Assembly: GCA_021029095.1 (NCBI GenBank) | Contig: JAJOHG010000094.1 | Span: forward strand, 42,570 to 106,569 | From: Phellopilus nigrolimitatus | Lineage: Eukaryota > Basidiomycota > Agaricomycetes > Hymenochaetales > Hymenochaetaceae | Direction: 5' to 3' | Length of the DNA stretch: 64,000 bases | In this document: piece by piece, positions 12,328-23,260 of the stretch | Layout of the letters: the number at the start of each line of letters is the position of its first letter | Numbering within the stretch: position 1 is the stretch's first letter | Translations under genes and position numbers: made by a program | Notes under the pieces: generated by a model | The model's database searches: none | Told to the model about the DNA's origin: nothing | Seen by the model: the letters and a program-made list of their open reading frames with translations, nothing else

Positions 12328-13206
12328 TTATTGAGATGCCCATACCTGCTTTACTTCGTCTAATGCGCGCCATATTCGTGTCTGCCACCGGGACCGCGTG
12401 AACTCTGTAGAGTTGGGACCGATCTTGGGACTGTCATCACACACTTTGAGTGATAGGAGTATCCGAGGCTCCTCTTCGACAGCATTACGCAGGGGTTCCT
12501 CCCATTCTGCTTGAGAGCGCACCAAGTCGATCTTCATGACTATTTGCCGTAACGAAGAAATGCGAAGGAAGAGCCCCGAAACGGCAGTGCTAGTACCGAT
12601 AGTGGCTAGCAACACAGAGCTGAGGGCAATGGAGTACAAACATGCCTCTCCGCGACGGAGTGTTACATTTGCGGGATGAGTGACTTCGACGACCAAGTAC
12701 GAGAGCGAAGTGAATTGAGCAATAGACTCGAAATCCATCGCGTGAGAAGGATTAATGATATGCAAGTGGGTGATATTTCCGCAGAGGTGGTAAAGAGAAT
12801 TGGATATTCTTCTGGAAGGCTTCGTATTGCAGAAAGTGAACCTAGAAAGGCGAGTGTTTCCCGGAAGGGATGATGAGTGTGGCAAATCGGCTAACGCGAG
12901 GTGCTGAAGATTGGGACACTCCATAGGGGCATTGTAGATGTCTTGGAGATGAAATGGTACTGAGCACAGTACGACAAGTTTCCTAACATGGTGCGCTGGT
13001 TCCGAAGCCATTTTTGAGTGGAGAGCGAGGATAAAGGATGCAATCTGCTTATCGTCGCCGAGAACGACTTCAGAGTATAGAAGAGGCTCAGTCCAGATTT
13101 TGACGCTGGAGGAGACCGAGAGGAGCTTGAGAGCATCTCCGCGAGATTCTGCAGCTGATTCCTCGACAATGAGACGGAGAACTTCGTCGGGAAGTCTGAC
13201 GGTCAT
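12328..13206 (-). CDS. F-box-like protein, 292 aa
   Basis: Uninterrupted ORF. I chose ATG at 13206, which starts MTVRLPDEVLRLIVEES; the open frame extends upstream only through a GTG codon. The N-terminus fits a short F-box (LPDEVLRLIVEE, then LKLLSVSSSVKIWTEPLLY). The remainder carries Leu-rich elements such as CPNLQHLALADLP and FTSLSYLVVEV. It is likely an SCF adaptor, but the match is to a class of proteins rather than a defined orthologue. It is shorter than the other F-box genes of the window. Confidence 0.72.
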   Translation of the reverse strand: MTVRLPDEVLRLIVEESAAESRGDALKLLSVSSSVKIWTEPLLYSEVVLGDDKQIASFILALHSKMASEPAHHVRKLVVLCSVPFHLQDIYNAPMECPNLQHLALADLPHSSSLPGNTRLSRFTFCNTKPSRRISNSLYHLCGNITHLHIINPSHAMDFESIAQFTSLSYLVVEVTHPANVTLRRGEACLYSIALSSVLLATIGTSTAVSGLFLRISSLRQIVMKIDLVRSQAEWEEPLRNAVEEEPRILLSLKVCDDSPKIGPNSTEFTRSRWQTRIWRALDEVKQVWASQ

Positions 13207-13928
13207 GATGCGATGACGATGGATTTTGAGGGAGAGCACAAGCTGAGATGTTCGAACGGTGGTTGCCGACTGATAGAGTGTACGTAATTTCACGCGCGAA
13301 CCTTGTCGGTATACCGAGAAAATGCTGGGTTCCGAAAAGCCCTGAAGAGTGAAACTTCCGATGACTCTGAAAAAATATCTAAGGAGGTGCTCGTCGACTC
13401 TCCGCGCTCTACATGTCCATTCTGCTGCTTTGCGCTTTTTACTCTATTTCTGTAGCTGCATCAGATCAGTCGCTGGCTACAGGACGCTCTCGCTATTAAA
13501 GCACCTTGGGGCACATAAGTTTATAAGACCAAATTAATATAAACAGCCCCTACACTGAACACTCGCTGTAGCTATCACATAGTGTAGCTTATTGCCCTTG
13601 CCCCAAAGCAAGTGAGGCCAAAGGAAACCCGTCGTCCACAGCGCTGCTTCCAGCGGCGGCGACCTGCCATCGTTCCTCTTCGAGCCAGCGCCCGACGCAA
13701 CAGTATGGCTGCTGAAAAAACGATACAAGCAGAAAACAAGATTTTCTCTACATATCGTCAACAACGCAGTTATTCTAGAAATAGAGGCGGACATTTAGCA
13801 TACATGTACACTGAGGATGTAATACACAGCGTCATACAACAGTCAGTGCTTCCTTCCCTTTATTCGTCTCCACCCCTTTTTGGCTCTCATCAGCCCATCG
13901 CCAAGTCCGCGTTACTCAAGAGCTAGAT
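13207..13928. other. Intergenic stretch between F-box gene and CSE1 3' end
   Basis: Short ORFs only; no recognised gene, repeat or RNA. It probably holds the promoter of the 12328-13206 gene and the 3' end of the CSE1 transcript. Confidence 0.45.
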
Positions 13929-16900
13929 TCATATCTGATACCCTGCCGCCGTGAGTGCCTGCACGAATGCGCGCACAACAGGCGCCGCCGCGCCCGATTG
14001 CGCCGCTGCCTCGACGAGCCCGCGGAGGCGAGGCTCGCGTTTTACTGCCAGCGCGAGTTGCTCCCCGACGAACGCGCGTGGGTCCGTCACCTGTGCGACA
14101 GGGTCCTCCGTGGCCGCCTCGCTGGCGGCGAGTTTTGAGTATGCCGCTTGGTAACCCACGCCCTGTTCTTCGTAGTCCAGTGAGCGGATCATCTCGTCTG
14201 GGTCCTCTGCTGCGGTAGACTGCGCGCTCTGCAAGTGCTTTGACTCGGTAAAGAGCTTCACGAGCTCGGCGAATGCTGCAGGCCTATTATACAATATTGA
14301 GAACTTGAGAATAAGTGCGGCGCGTGAAACTTACCATTGAGTTACAGCCGGGTCCGACAACATAATGTTACTCTGAGTCAGCATCTTCGACAGTCCGACG
14401 ATGACGACTTTTCTATCCTTCGGAAGCATTTTGGAAACCTGTGGCAGGACGACATTGCCCAAGAGCTGTGACCACAAGCTTAAGAGCGACGGCACATCAA
14501 CAACATGGATATCAAGCGTGGAAGTAGATACTCACTGAGGCTGCACCTGTTCGATAGCGCCGATGAGGAAGTCAGGAGCCGAGCCATCTACATCGATGGC
14601 CATGGCAAATATGAAAAAGTACACCAATGAGTACAAATATATATCCGTCCTCGCAGTCTGGAGGCGCGTTAGCAGCATTGTGAGGATGCTTTTCATGTAC
14701 TGGCCAAGTGCGGCGGGCGGGATGTACTGCAACACAGCCTGTAGAAGCTCGAAGCCCCATGTGTCGTTGACCTTCGACGGGATGAGCTTTTGCTGTACGA
14801 CGGCGAGCACGCTTGTGAACTGGCCTGTACTCGCGAGCTGCGCGCCGTCGCGCCGCAGGAAAGCTTTGAGCAGGCGCACGAGACCCGGGATGCTGCCTTT
14901 CTGCGCCCAACTCGCAGGCTGCAAGAGGAAAGGAAGGAGCGAGCGGTAGTCCGCGGGCACGTCGCCCTGGTGGTGCTCAAGCATCTGCGACAGTATTTGG
15001 AAGGCGTACGGGATGAATTCTGCATCAATATAGCCTATTAGTTACTGAATCTCGAGCTTGATCAGTTCACTTACGGTCGATATCCTGCTGTAAGATGAAA
15101 GTAAATGGTCCGAACAGCCCCTGCTCAAATGTGGACAGTGTCTGCGGCGAAGTGGCGACAGTAAACCTATAGGACTGTTATGAGTATCCTAACTGACTTG
15201 GATGCAAAGGTTCTCACCTAATAAGGGCCGAAATACTTTCAAAGATGTACTGGTCAAAGTTGGGGTTGCTTGGGTTTTTGGCAATGGCGCCGAGAATGCT
15301 GATCAAGCGTTGGAGAAGGCTCTCGTAGCCGGGTACAAGCGTCGAGCGAGCGGTTAGGATGACACGCATAGCGCCTAAAAACCGTTCAGAGAGTCGCAGA
15401 CAGAAACCTGAGCTTTTTACGTACACTTCATCAGATAATCATTCTCTGCGATCTTTTCAGGTGTCCCGCCAGATTCAATTTTTGCAAGGACGACATTGAG
15501 GAGTTGGGGGGCGATCTCGCGGATGTCTTCTTGGTTGAAGCTGAAACCAGTACGTTAGCGTGTAGCCCACATGAAAGGATGGAATCAATGACAGTAATTG
15601 CGTCCCACGCTTGATGAACAGGATACGCTCGATGGTCGTCGCGGCGTAAGTATAGCAGACATAGTTTGATGACCCGAGGTGGCGGAGAAGGAAGGGCAAG
15701 ACGGAAGTTAGTTGCTCTTTTGTGAGCTGTGGGGACATTTATTAGATTGACCAAGCACTCATGCTGAAAGTAATTAGACCTGCCTGATTGCGGAAGGAGT
15801 AGAGGAATCGTATGGCGTCGACCTGGAGGATCGGATGCACAGCATCGGCCGCAGCCTGCAGATCCTCGAAGACATGTTGCGAGAAGAACTGCACGACGTC
15901 AACGAGTGCGTTTGTGCTCGTTACACCTTGCTGCACGGCTATCAGTACTTCTTTGACAGTCTGGTCGCAGCTCGACTCACCTGAGCAGTTGCCCCGCGCG
16001 TTGCGACAGCCGTGAGGAGGTATACACTTTCATCTTTCCGCTTCCATGTGTCCTCGCCCTTTGGGTCCGCCGCGTACGCTTGCAGCCCGCGGCCGACCCA
16101 ACCAAGCACAACCTCAGTCGTGTCTGACTCGAAACCACTCGCAACGAGCGCACGCAGTACGTCCGCGGCAGCCTGGCGGCGAGTTGTGCCCTCAGCGGTG
16201 AGCCCGCCTGCACTGGAGGCGGCACTCGCACTCGCGAACGACAGGTCGACGCGCACGTATTCGAGCGGGTCGTCCTCGAACTGCTCGACCTCATGTTCGC
16301 GTAATGTCACATTCGGAACCACGACGCCTTCGACAAGCCCCGAGATGGTCTCCTTGCTCTCGAAAATACCGCGGTAGTTGCCCGAGCGGATCGCCGTGCT
16401 GAGGAAACGCAGCGATTGCGAGACGAGTCCATCGTAGGCGACGCCCGAGCGCTGGCCCCCACCGAGGAGCGTCCAGAGTGCACGAACAAACGACTCGACA
16501 GATGATGAGCTGGTGAGAAGCTCCGGATAGCGGTGCGTGTAAAGCTCTGCAAGTTCGAAGATGGCGGTTTTGATTTGCGAGGGCACGCTCGGTGTAGGTT
16601 CATCAGCGTCGCCCTGGAGCTCTGGAGGATCCCATGCAAGAAAGCGGGTAAACATGCCGGACTCGGGTCCAAAGAACTCGGCTTGCGCATCTTCCAGCGC
16701 TGGTGGGAGATCCTGACATGCGAGGTCGTAGAAAAGATGAAGCATCACCACCAGCGCTTGAGCGACCGTTTCAGCCTCTTGCTTAGACGCAAGTGGTTTG
16801 TTAAGCAGCATATCGGCAGTATACCGGAGCACTTGCAGGAACGGGTCGACAAAGCGCGAAAGGACAAAGTTGATGACGGTGTAGAGCTCGTTGGACCGCA

Positions 16901-17671
16901 TTTCTGAGCGCCACCTACCAAAAATCGAATGCGCTGTTTCGAGCACGGAGAGATTGGTCGCATAGGCCCCTGGAGAGGGAGCCAGAGCACCTACAAGCAG
17001 CTAGAAGAGAATCAGTTTATGCAAGTGAAAATGCATCTGGGTAGACATGTGTGGAATTCATAGGTGAAGCAAAAAGACCGTTGAAAGGGTCAGACGAACT
17101 TGTTGGGGAAATCAAACGGCTGCAGCGTTTGGCGCAAGTAGCACTTGCCATGACCATAATGGGAGGAAGGGATAATACAGTCGAGAAACACAAGGTGCAT
17201 GCAGCTATGCAAGTACAAAGATGGAAGTCAAGAATGCAAAGCACTCACATCGATCAGGTCATCCCAACGCGCCGGGAAATCATAACCAGCAATAATAGAG
17301 ACAGTCTCCGCAACCTGGGCTCGCAATGTCTTGTCTGTCGGATCAGAGAGCGAAATCATGGCGGGTACGAGCTGCGAACGTAGCAGCTTCTTTTCTTCCT
17401 CTGGGATGAGTGGTTCGTCCTAGCCACGGTCAGCGCCGGTCTGAAAGACATCCGCCATCACGCTCACCTCTTCCCATCTCCGCTTCACTGTATTCTTCAA
17501 GAAGACGCTCCCCGCCAATCGGACAGATCGATCCTGCGTCGGGCTGAGGATGAGGAGCAGGAGCACAGACAAAAAGCCCGGCTGTGCGGAGAGGACAGCA
17601 AGGTTTTGTTCGGCCTGCTTGCGGGTCGTCGGATTAAGTGACGCGAGCAGCAGCGAGGGAAGGTCGGACAT
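13929..17671 (-). CDS. CSE1: Exportin-2 / CSE1, importin-alpha re-exporter
   Basis: Karyopherin-beta family receptor that returns importin-alpha to the cytoplasm with Ran-GTP. Eleven exons on the minus strand: 17671-17468, 17419-17249, 17000-15981, 15930-15784, 15726-15593, 15540-15425, 15374-15218, 15166-15075, 15019-14536, 14478-14335 and 14283-13929. They sum to 3024 nt and 1007 aa, close to the family length of about 960-980. The importin-beta N-terminal domain is visible (NPTTRKQAEQNL, LAGSVFLKNTVKRRW, PARWDDLI). CSE1-specific stretches follow: LETAHSIFGRWRSEMRSNEL, DAIRFLYSFRNQ and QFIPYAFQILSQMLE. The intron 15727-15783 requires a GC donor (cag|gcaggt). All joins keep the frame, so this housekeeping gene looks intact. 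Confidence 0.93.
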
Positions 17672-18525
17672 ATCGACGAAGGTGTTGGAAGACGGGAAAA
17701 GATTTCATGCACGTCGTTGACGCGTTCAACGACGCGTGTTGTTGACGTCTATTTGGACCTAGCGCGCCTCGCAACTGCCGATGCGCCCTCTGCTCTTCGC
17801 TGCTCTTGCTGCTTTTTAATATTCCCTCCGTTGCCTTATTACTCAGAATACGCAAAAATATATAATATGGACCTTAGGACAAGGGCTATGAATTAAGTAG
17901 GAAATTATGTGTCCACCGTGAGGTGAGCAAGAGGCTATCATTCTGATCGGGACTCTCGATACTTGGAATATGACGCATTTATATAGCGGCGACAATTATT
18001 TTAGGTGCATGTCAAGAAACTCGAAATTCTGGTACATCTGGCTTGCTTGTTCAAATTCTGTGAAGTCATATAGATCTATTTAGGTCGTCCCAAGAAGACC
18101 AAGACCTCAAAAAGCTGAAGTCTCGCGAAGAAATCGTGAAACTAAATGGAGGAATATGTCTTCAAGCCGAGAACATGCACCCAAGCTGGACCTGTACTAA
18201 AGAAGCACGATGTCTATCATAACTTAGGCCGTCCGATTTAATCTTCTTGCGTGTACTGAGCTCGTAGAGACTTTGAGTGTCTTTAGTTTTTCAAGCCACC
18301 ACACATGGGAATCACTTTCACAATCAGCCAGACTCAGGCAGGCAATTCTGTGACAGCCATACTTCTTAATGGAGCTTTGACCATCTGCTATCAATAGGGT
18401 GATGTCAGCCAATATCGGCTAAGCATCCTCAGAGCATGCATTAAGTAATAAATATCATTTATGGCTGCTACAACATCTATTCTTTAAGTAGTAGCATCTC
18501 CTCTCATCTCTATCAACTATCCTCA
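17672..18525. other. Intergenic stretch: CSE1 promoter side
   Basis: AT-rich sequence with no supported ORF. The part nearest 18430-18525 resembles the downstream flanks of the related F-box genes at 26.7 and 41.1 kb. Confidence 0.4.
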
Positions 18526-19860
18526 TCAGTCATCATCACCTGAGCTCTCACGCTTTACTTCCAAACTCAACCTTTGTAGGTCTCTAAATTTTTCATCAGT
18601 GGCATCATAAGGAACCATGAGTTTTGTCAATTGTCTGGCGCCAGTGCCACGAGAGGATACCATAGTCTTAAGCCTTTCAAAGCTAAAGTCATTCATACTG
18701 CCAGAAATTTCAAGCTGCACAAGCTCAGGACAGTAAGGATACCTTCCTCCTCTTGCTGTGAGTGCATCCAGAATTCCATCTGTCATTGGAGCTACTTTCA
18801 AATAGACAAGTCTAGGAGAATGCTCCAGGCATCTGAGGATTCTATCTTCACTGGTTGGTGTATAGATCAATGCAAACCTTTTCAGGGCTTGTGATCTTGA
18901 ACACTTCAGAAGATCCTCAACATAATCCCAGTTATTATTAGGATCATACACATCCATCTCCACCTTTAAGTCAGTCAATGCAGGCAGGGTAAGGTGTTTA
19001 AGCAATGGCCCAATGTCTGGTGAGATGTCTTCTGATGTGGGACCAAAGACATCCAGTTTAGAGAGTTTGTTAAGCGGATAGGAAACTTGAGGGAGATTTT
19101 GTTGAATTACTGGGCCTTTAAAGTCGGTAGTAGTTTCAAGTGTCTTTAGATTTGGTGATCTCCTAATCCACTGTAGAATATCTTCTGTAGATGGGCAGGA
19201 CAGCAGTTTAATGTCTGTGACACGTGCATACCCAGAGTATCCACCCTTAGGATGTAGGCTCAGGGAGGTGTGTCCTGCTTTCCAGAGAAGGTAGTCATTA
19301 CCCGGATTATAAATGGGATCAAACCTGTTAATGACATCTAGAACAAATAATTGAAGATGTGGTGATTTGTCAAGGTCTTGCATGGCACGCAGTAGATGCT
19401 TTACAAAACCAACTACACGTACATAAATCTCCAGTCTACGCCAGCGCTTCTGACATCCTACCAGCAGGTCTAAAATTTTTGACATCTGATCAATGTATGT
19501 TCTGAGGTCCATTTTTGTGTGGTCATAATAGAATGCAAACTTGATGGAGATAGGGACATTTCCAGATCTCTCTATCCATTCTCTTAGAATGTCAGCAAAT
19601 TTTTCTGGTTTAAGTCTAGTTCCACCATTCATTGGATAATTGTTAAGTTCCAAGTCAGTCCATAGGTGGCGTGCTGTGTGATTGGCAAGTCTCCTCCAAT
19701 CCTTACAGACCCAGGTCAGATTCAGGGGTGCAGTTGAAGGAGATGGTCTGGTGGAACCAGGTTCTAGACACTCAACAAAAATTTGAGCCATTGTCTCTGG
19801 TGGGATAACTCCTGAGGAGCTTTGAAGCAAACCATTCATTGGATTATGCTGAGAGGCCAT
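18526..19860 (-). CDS. F-box/LRR protein of the repeat-associated family, copy 1
   Basis: Intronless ORF of 444 aa from ATG at 19860 (MASQHNPMN). The open frame continues upstream without ATG support; in copy 3 the same spot carries the initiating HIM-P context, which decided the start. F-box-like N-terminus: IPPETMAQIFVECLEPG, then WVCKDWRRLANHTARHLWT. Later blocks are shared with copies 2 and 3: GYARVTDIKLLSCPSTEDIL, PMTDGILDALTARGGRYPYC, and PYDATDEKFRDLQRLSLEV at the C-terminus. The sequence is AT-rich and very poor in CpG, unlike the GC-rich block that adjoins it upstream. A role as SCF substrate receptor is likely. The reading frame is intact despite the skewed composition. Confidence 0.85.
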   Translation of the reverse strand: MASQHNPMNGLLQSSSGVIPPETMAQIFVECLEPGSTRPSPSTAPLNLTWVCKDWRRLANHTARHLWTDLELNNYPMNGGTRLKPEKFADILREWIERSGNVPISIKFAFYYDHTKMDLRTYIDQMSKILDLLVGCQKRWRRLEIYVRVVGFVKHLLRAMQDLDKSPHLQLFVLDVINRFDPIYNPGNDYLLWKAGHTSLSLHPKGGYSGYARVTDIKLLSCPSTEDILQWIRRSPNLKTLETTTDFKGPVIQQNLPQVSYPLNKLSKLDVFGPTSEDISPDIGPLLKHLTLPALTDLKVEMDVYDPNNNWDYVEDLLKCSRSQALKRFALIYTPTSEDRILRCLEHSPRLVYLKVAPMTDGILDALTARGGRYPYCPELVQLEISGSMNDFSFERLKTMVSSRGTGARQLTKLMVPYDATDEKFRDLQRLSLEVKRESSGDDD

Positions 19861-20832
19861 GATGTGAAGTGAGTATGTGTCTCGGGAGACTTTGGTGTGA
19901 AGCAGATATGTGTCTTGGAAGATGGGGACAAAGGTAAGTGAGAGGGAATGGACCTTGTTAACAGTGAATTTATACCCTGCTTCATAGCTTATCATATAAG
20001 ACAAGGAGCAAACCTGTACTGGTGGTGGCACGTCAATGGGATACGCAAAATGTCAAGTTTGTAGGTTGACATGCCATTGGTTACTGTTTGCTGTCAGATT
20101 CTGGATACATATTTGCAGTTGCTATAGGAATATTGATGGTTACAATCTTCAGCCTGGTTTTAGGCGGCCGGAAGTCCATGAACCCACTTACAAACATTCT
20201 AGAACTATGCCTTGAAAAATGTACATTTTGGATTTTCTATGGTTCTGTTGTGGCATAATATGCTGTATTTTGGATGGTATGTGCAGGGCTTAGTTAATCC
20301 TTACAACAAGAAAACCTATTATTTCAATTAATGATTATTCATTATTGTATAATACCTACTAATGCATAAGAAAACCTGGAACAAGTGTATGCATTATGAA
20401 ATATTCAGCTGTAGATGTGTTGTGCACGAGTCGAGGGCAGCTCGCCCGACTTACCCTAGCCTTCTCGCCTTTATCTATGCGAGTTAATGTCGAGTGTCCC
20501 TGAATAGCGGGAAGGGAAGCATGTCGCAGGCACAGCGGAGCCTGAGATGGCTGACTTGTCAGTTTATCAGCAGCGTGCGCATGCGCGCAACGACAAAGCG
20601 GAGCCCGGGACGCGGCAGGAGAGCGGCGTTGGTGTGCTCCCGACCCATTACTGGCCCCCCGTGCGTCCGAGTGCGGAAGGCTGAAGCGCGATGGAGGGTG
20701 TGTTGTATTGTGCTGCATTGCGCAGCAGTCCTCTTTTTTCTTCTTCTTCTCAGTTGTGTAAGCGCTTTGTGATGGCGCGGGATACGACGCTTACGACGTG
20801 CGGAGCAAAGTTGAGCTTGGTGGGAGACGCGC
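19861..20832. other. Upstream flank of F-box copy 1
   Basis: The proximal part is AT-rich. Near 20570-20720 it turns GC-rich and carries a short motif (gagagcggcgttggtgtgct) that recurs with changes near 28465 and, in inverted context, near 39380. No coding gene is seen. Immediately beyond starts the GC-rich repeat block interrupted by the MITE. Confidence 0.5.
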
Positions 20833-20840
20833 GGTTGGAC

Positions 20841-21706
20841 TAGGGCTCCGCAATGTACCGTATACTGGTACGTACGTATTTTCGAAACCTGAATACTGGT
20901 ACGTTCAGTATTAATACAGTCCGTATTTTGAGTTTTCGTGGGCACGTACGGTACGGTACTGGTACGGTACTGACCGTATACGGTGATACGTTGTATACGG
21001 GTTATGTAAACATAGAAGAAAGTTTCGTTTTAGAAATTTTACAAGAGTTTGTCGCATTTTGCCTTTTTCCGGCATCAAAATCATGTTTATTTGTTGAGAA
21101 GAGCAACGGCAGGCAGTGGCAAGAAGAAAAAAAAAAGAGAGGAGGGGGGAGGGGATGGCGGCACCAAATTCCCACTTTTATTAACCCAGTTTCATTTGAA
21201 TCTGCTCTATGAAACACGTATGATGCAAAAAAAGACTGGAAAAGGTAGAAAATTGAGGGAGATAGTCGTGCTCGTCGTGTCAAACGACGAGCACGACTAT
21301 CTCGGTGTCGCGCGCGGCGCGGGAAGCCGGCGGCGTGCGTTGATGGCGATGAAAAGTTGCGTGGATCGCCAACACGGGCAGTGCCGACGATCCACGATGG
21401 CCGGCGGTGATGTCAAATAGCCGGCAATCAGCATTTACTTGAAGTATATATTTGCAGTTGGGAAACTATAATACCTAATTAGAGGTATGTACCTCACGAT
21501 CACATGCTTCTACTTAGATAGTATGGGTGTAGGGTCACGTATCACGTATTACGAACGTATACAGACGTATTATACGGGTTCAATACTTGTACGGTCACGT
21601 ATTTACGTGACCGTATCTTAGACCCTCGGAGAGCATTACGATACTGGTACGTGACCGTACCGTACCGTACCGTATTTCGTATATACGGGTACGTTGCGGA
21701 GCCCTA
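20841..21706. mobile_element. hAT-like MITE, 866 bp
   Basis: The terminal inverted repeat TAGGGCTCCGCAA opens at 20841 and recurs inverted at 21706. The flanks are identical 8-bp copies of GGTTGGAC (20833-20840 and 21707-21714). A TAGGG terminus plus an 8-bp duplication is the hAT hallmark. Inside both ends are many copies of GTACGGTAC/GGTACGTAC-type words, typical subterminal transposase sites. There is no transposase ORF. The homologous repeat block near 38.9 kb has no insertion at the equivalent place (gattagac in one copy), which supports true insertion into copy A. Confidence 0.85.
21259..21303. repeat. Perfect 20-bp inverted repeat with 5-nt loop
   Basis: Arms at 21259-21278 and 21284-21303 are exact reverse complements (gagatagtcgtgctcgtcgt and its complement) separated by gtcaa. 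It lies in the middle of the MITE. A second, imperfect hairpin (gtggatcg / cgatccac) follows within 100 bp. As RNA this would make a very stable stem; no function is proven. Confidence 0.9.
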
Positions 21707-23020
21707 GGTTGGACGCGGGGCTTTGCCAGTGGAGGCGATTGCTCGCTTCCATCTGTGAATCTGGTTTTGGGTCCTGCGGCTTCGTTGGTACGAGGAAGCC
21801 GGTACGAATTGGAGGAACGGCTCGGGTACGTGTGTGTATGTATACGAGGGTGGGAGCACGGGAGCGCGAAGAAGTAGGATATGCAGCGGAGGAGATGGCA
21901 GCGGTGCGTGCGTATGCGCCGCTAGGAAGAGAAAATTAACGAGGCTTTTGCCGTGGAGCGCACGCGCACTGGGAAGGCCGAGGATTGGCCGGTGCGTGCG
22001 GGGCTGGGCTAGCTTTTTCAGCACCCTGAGAAGGCGCGGGCTGTCGTGTGGGACCAGACTCCGCGCGGGGCGGGGCGGAGACGGGAGGTGGTGCTGATAA
22101 CGCGCGCGGACGGGCGGTGGGCGACCCTGATTTGCACTAGGAGGGACCGATATGCGAAGCGCGCGGGCAGGAAAGGCGCGCCCTTTTCGTTTTCGAGGAA
22201 GCGCGGGCGCGGGGCGCGAAAGAGACGTGCGTCTCTGTCTGTGGGCGGCACGATCGGCGCGCGGGGAGAGGGAGGCGGGAAAGGGCCGGTGTGCGCTGGA
22301 GAGGCGCGCGCGCGCGAGCCGGAGGTGGTTGGAGGAGACAATGGAGACGCCGTGACGTGTCGTGCCACTCATCCACCCATACCTCGTTGTGTGCGCACGG
22401 AGCGCGCGTGCAGTGCAGTGCACGCCGCTCGGAACGAACGTGCGCGTGCGTTTATTTCGCGCTCTTCTTACTAGAACGGCGGGCTGACGCGGGCTAGCCA
22501 TTGGCAGAGCTGCGTGCGCGAGCGGCATGTCCGAGCGGCGACGGGATCCGATTCAAACTGTAGACGAGACGGGTCGGATCTGCTAAAAAATTGCGCGTTG
22601 CGCTTCTCGGGGGTGTGGCGTCTCGCAGAGCCCGGGCGTGCCCTTTTCGGGGCGCGCGCGCCAGCGGCGGGCGGGTGGGCGGAAAGACAGGTAGCTAGAC
22701 AGAGCCGGCGATGAGATGAGATAGCGCCTGATAGAGCTGGATGAGATAGCAGTAGACGCGGTGGGCAGGGTGTCGGTATCGTGTGCGGCGCATGTGGCTA
22801 ATTCGGTCGCGGGACGGGCGAGCGCATTGCGTGCTCTGTATGTCGAACGCGGGTAAGCATGTGGTGCGCGCTTCGCTTTGCTGTGGCGCGCAGGACTTTG
22901 CTTTGGTGATGTTCGGTTTTGCTTTGCGTACGAATCCATCCAGGGCGGTCGCAAAAAATGCGCAGGGCAGGGGTGGACTGGGTAGAAGAAGAAGAGGCGC
23001 AAAACGAAGAAATGAATAAG

Positions 23021-23047
23021 AGGCTCGAGCGTCGTAAAACGGCCCAT
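23021..23047 (-). pseudogene. Truncated recyclin-1 start (first nine codons)
   Basis: The minus strand from ATG at 23047 reads MGRFTTLEP, matching the MDRFTTLEP start of the intact recyclin-1 gene at 58219. Homology continues upstream through the 5' flank but stops at 23021, where the GC-rich repeat begins. This is the broken edge of a duplicated segment and not a gene. Confidence 0.8.
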
Positions 23048-23260
23048 TCTACCAAAGATCAAGACAGAGTGGTATGATCATGAAGATGCGTGTAAGTACG
23101 TTCTCGGAGCGCGTACCGCGCTCAGCCGTTCACGCCGATCGCGAACGAAAATGTAAAATAAAATAACAAATAGAAAATAAAAGATTACATAGTTATAAAT
23201 ACACAGCAATTACCTAGCTACATCGAGAGGGGAAAATGATACGACTGCACGACCTACCGG

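Larger units (their letters stand above)
20833..23020 (+). repeat. GC-rich dispersed repeat block, copy A (MITE excluded)
   Basis: Non-coding, CpG-rich block. From 21950 to 23020 it matches, in reverse orientation, the block at about 36310-38950. Shared pieces include ctgggaaggccgaggat, ctccgcgcggggcggggc, gatgagatgagatagcgcc and atccatccagggcgg. It lies directly upstream of F-box copy 1, as its counterpart lies upstream of copy 3. It ends exactly where homology to the recyclin-1 start begins (23021). Long ORFs inside it, such as 21704-22528 minus, are low-complexity by-products of GC content. Confidence 0.75.

Noticed and set aside
19861..20031. N-terminal extension of F-box copy 1 up to 20031
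   Set aside because: It starts with GTG only; copies 2 and 3 place the first good ATG at the HIM/HSM position, so ATG at 19860 is used.
21704..22528. 274-codon minus-strand ORF after the MITE
   Set aside because: Starts inside a MITE end and runs through repeat copy A; composition artefact.
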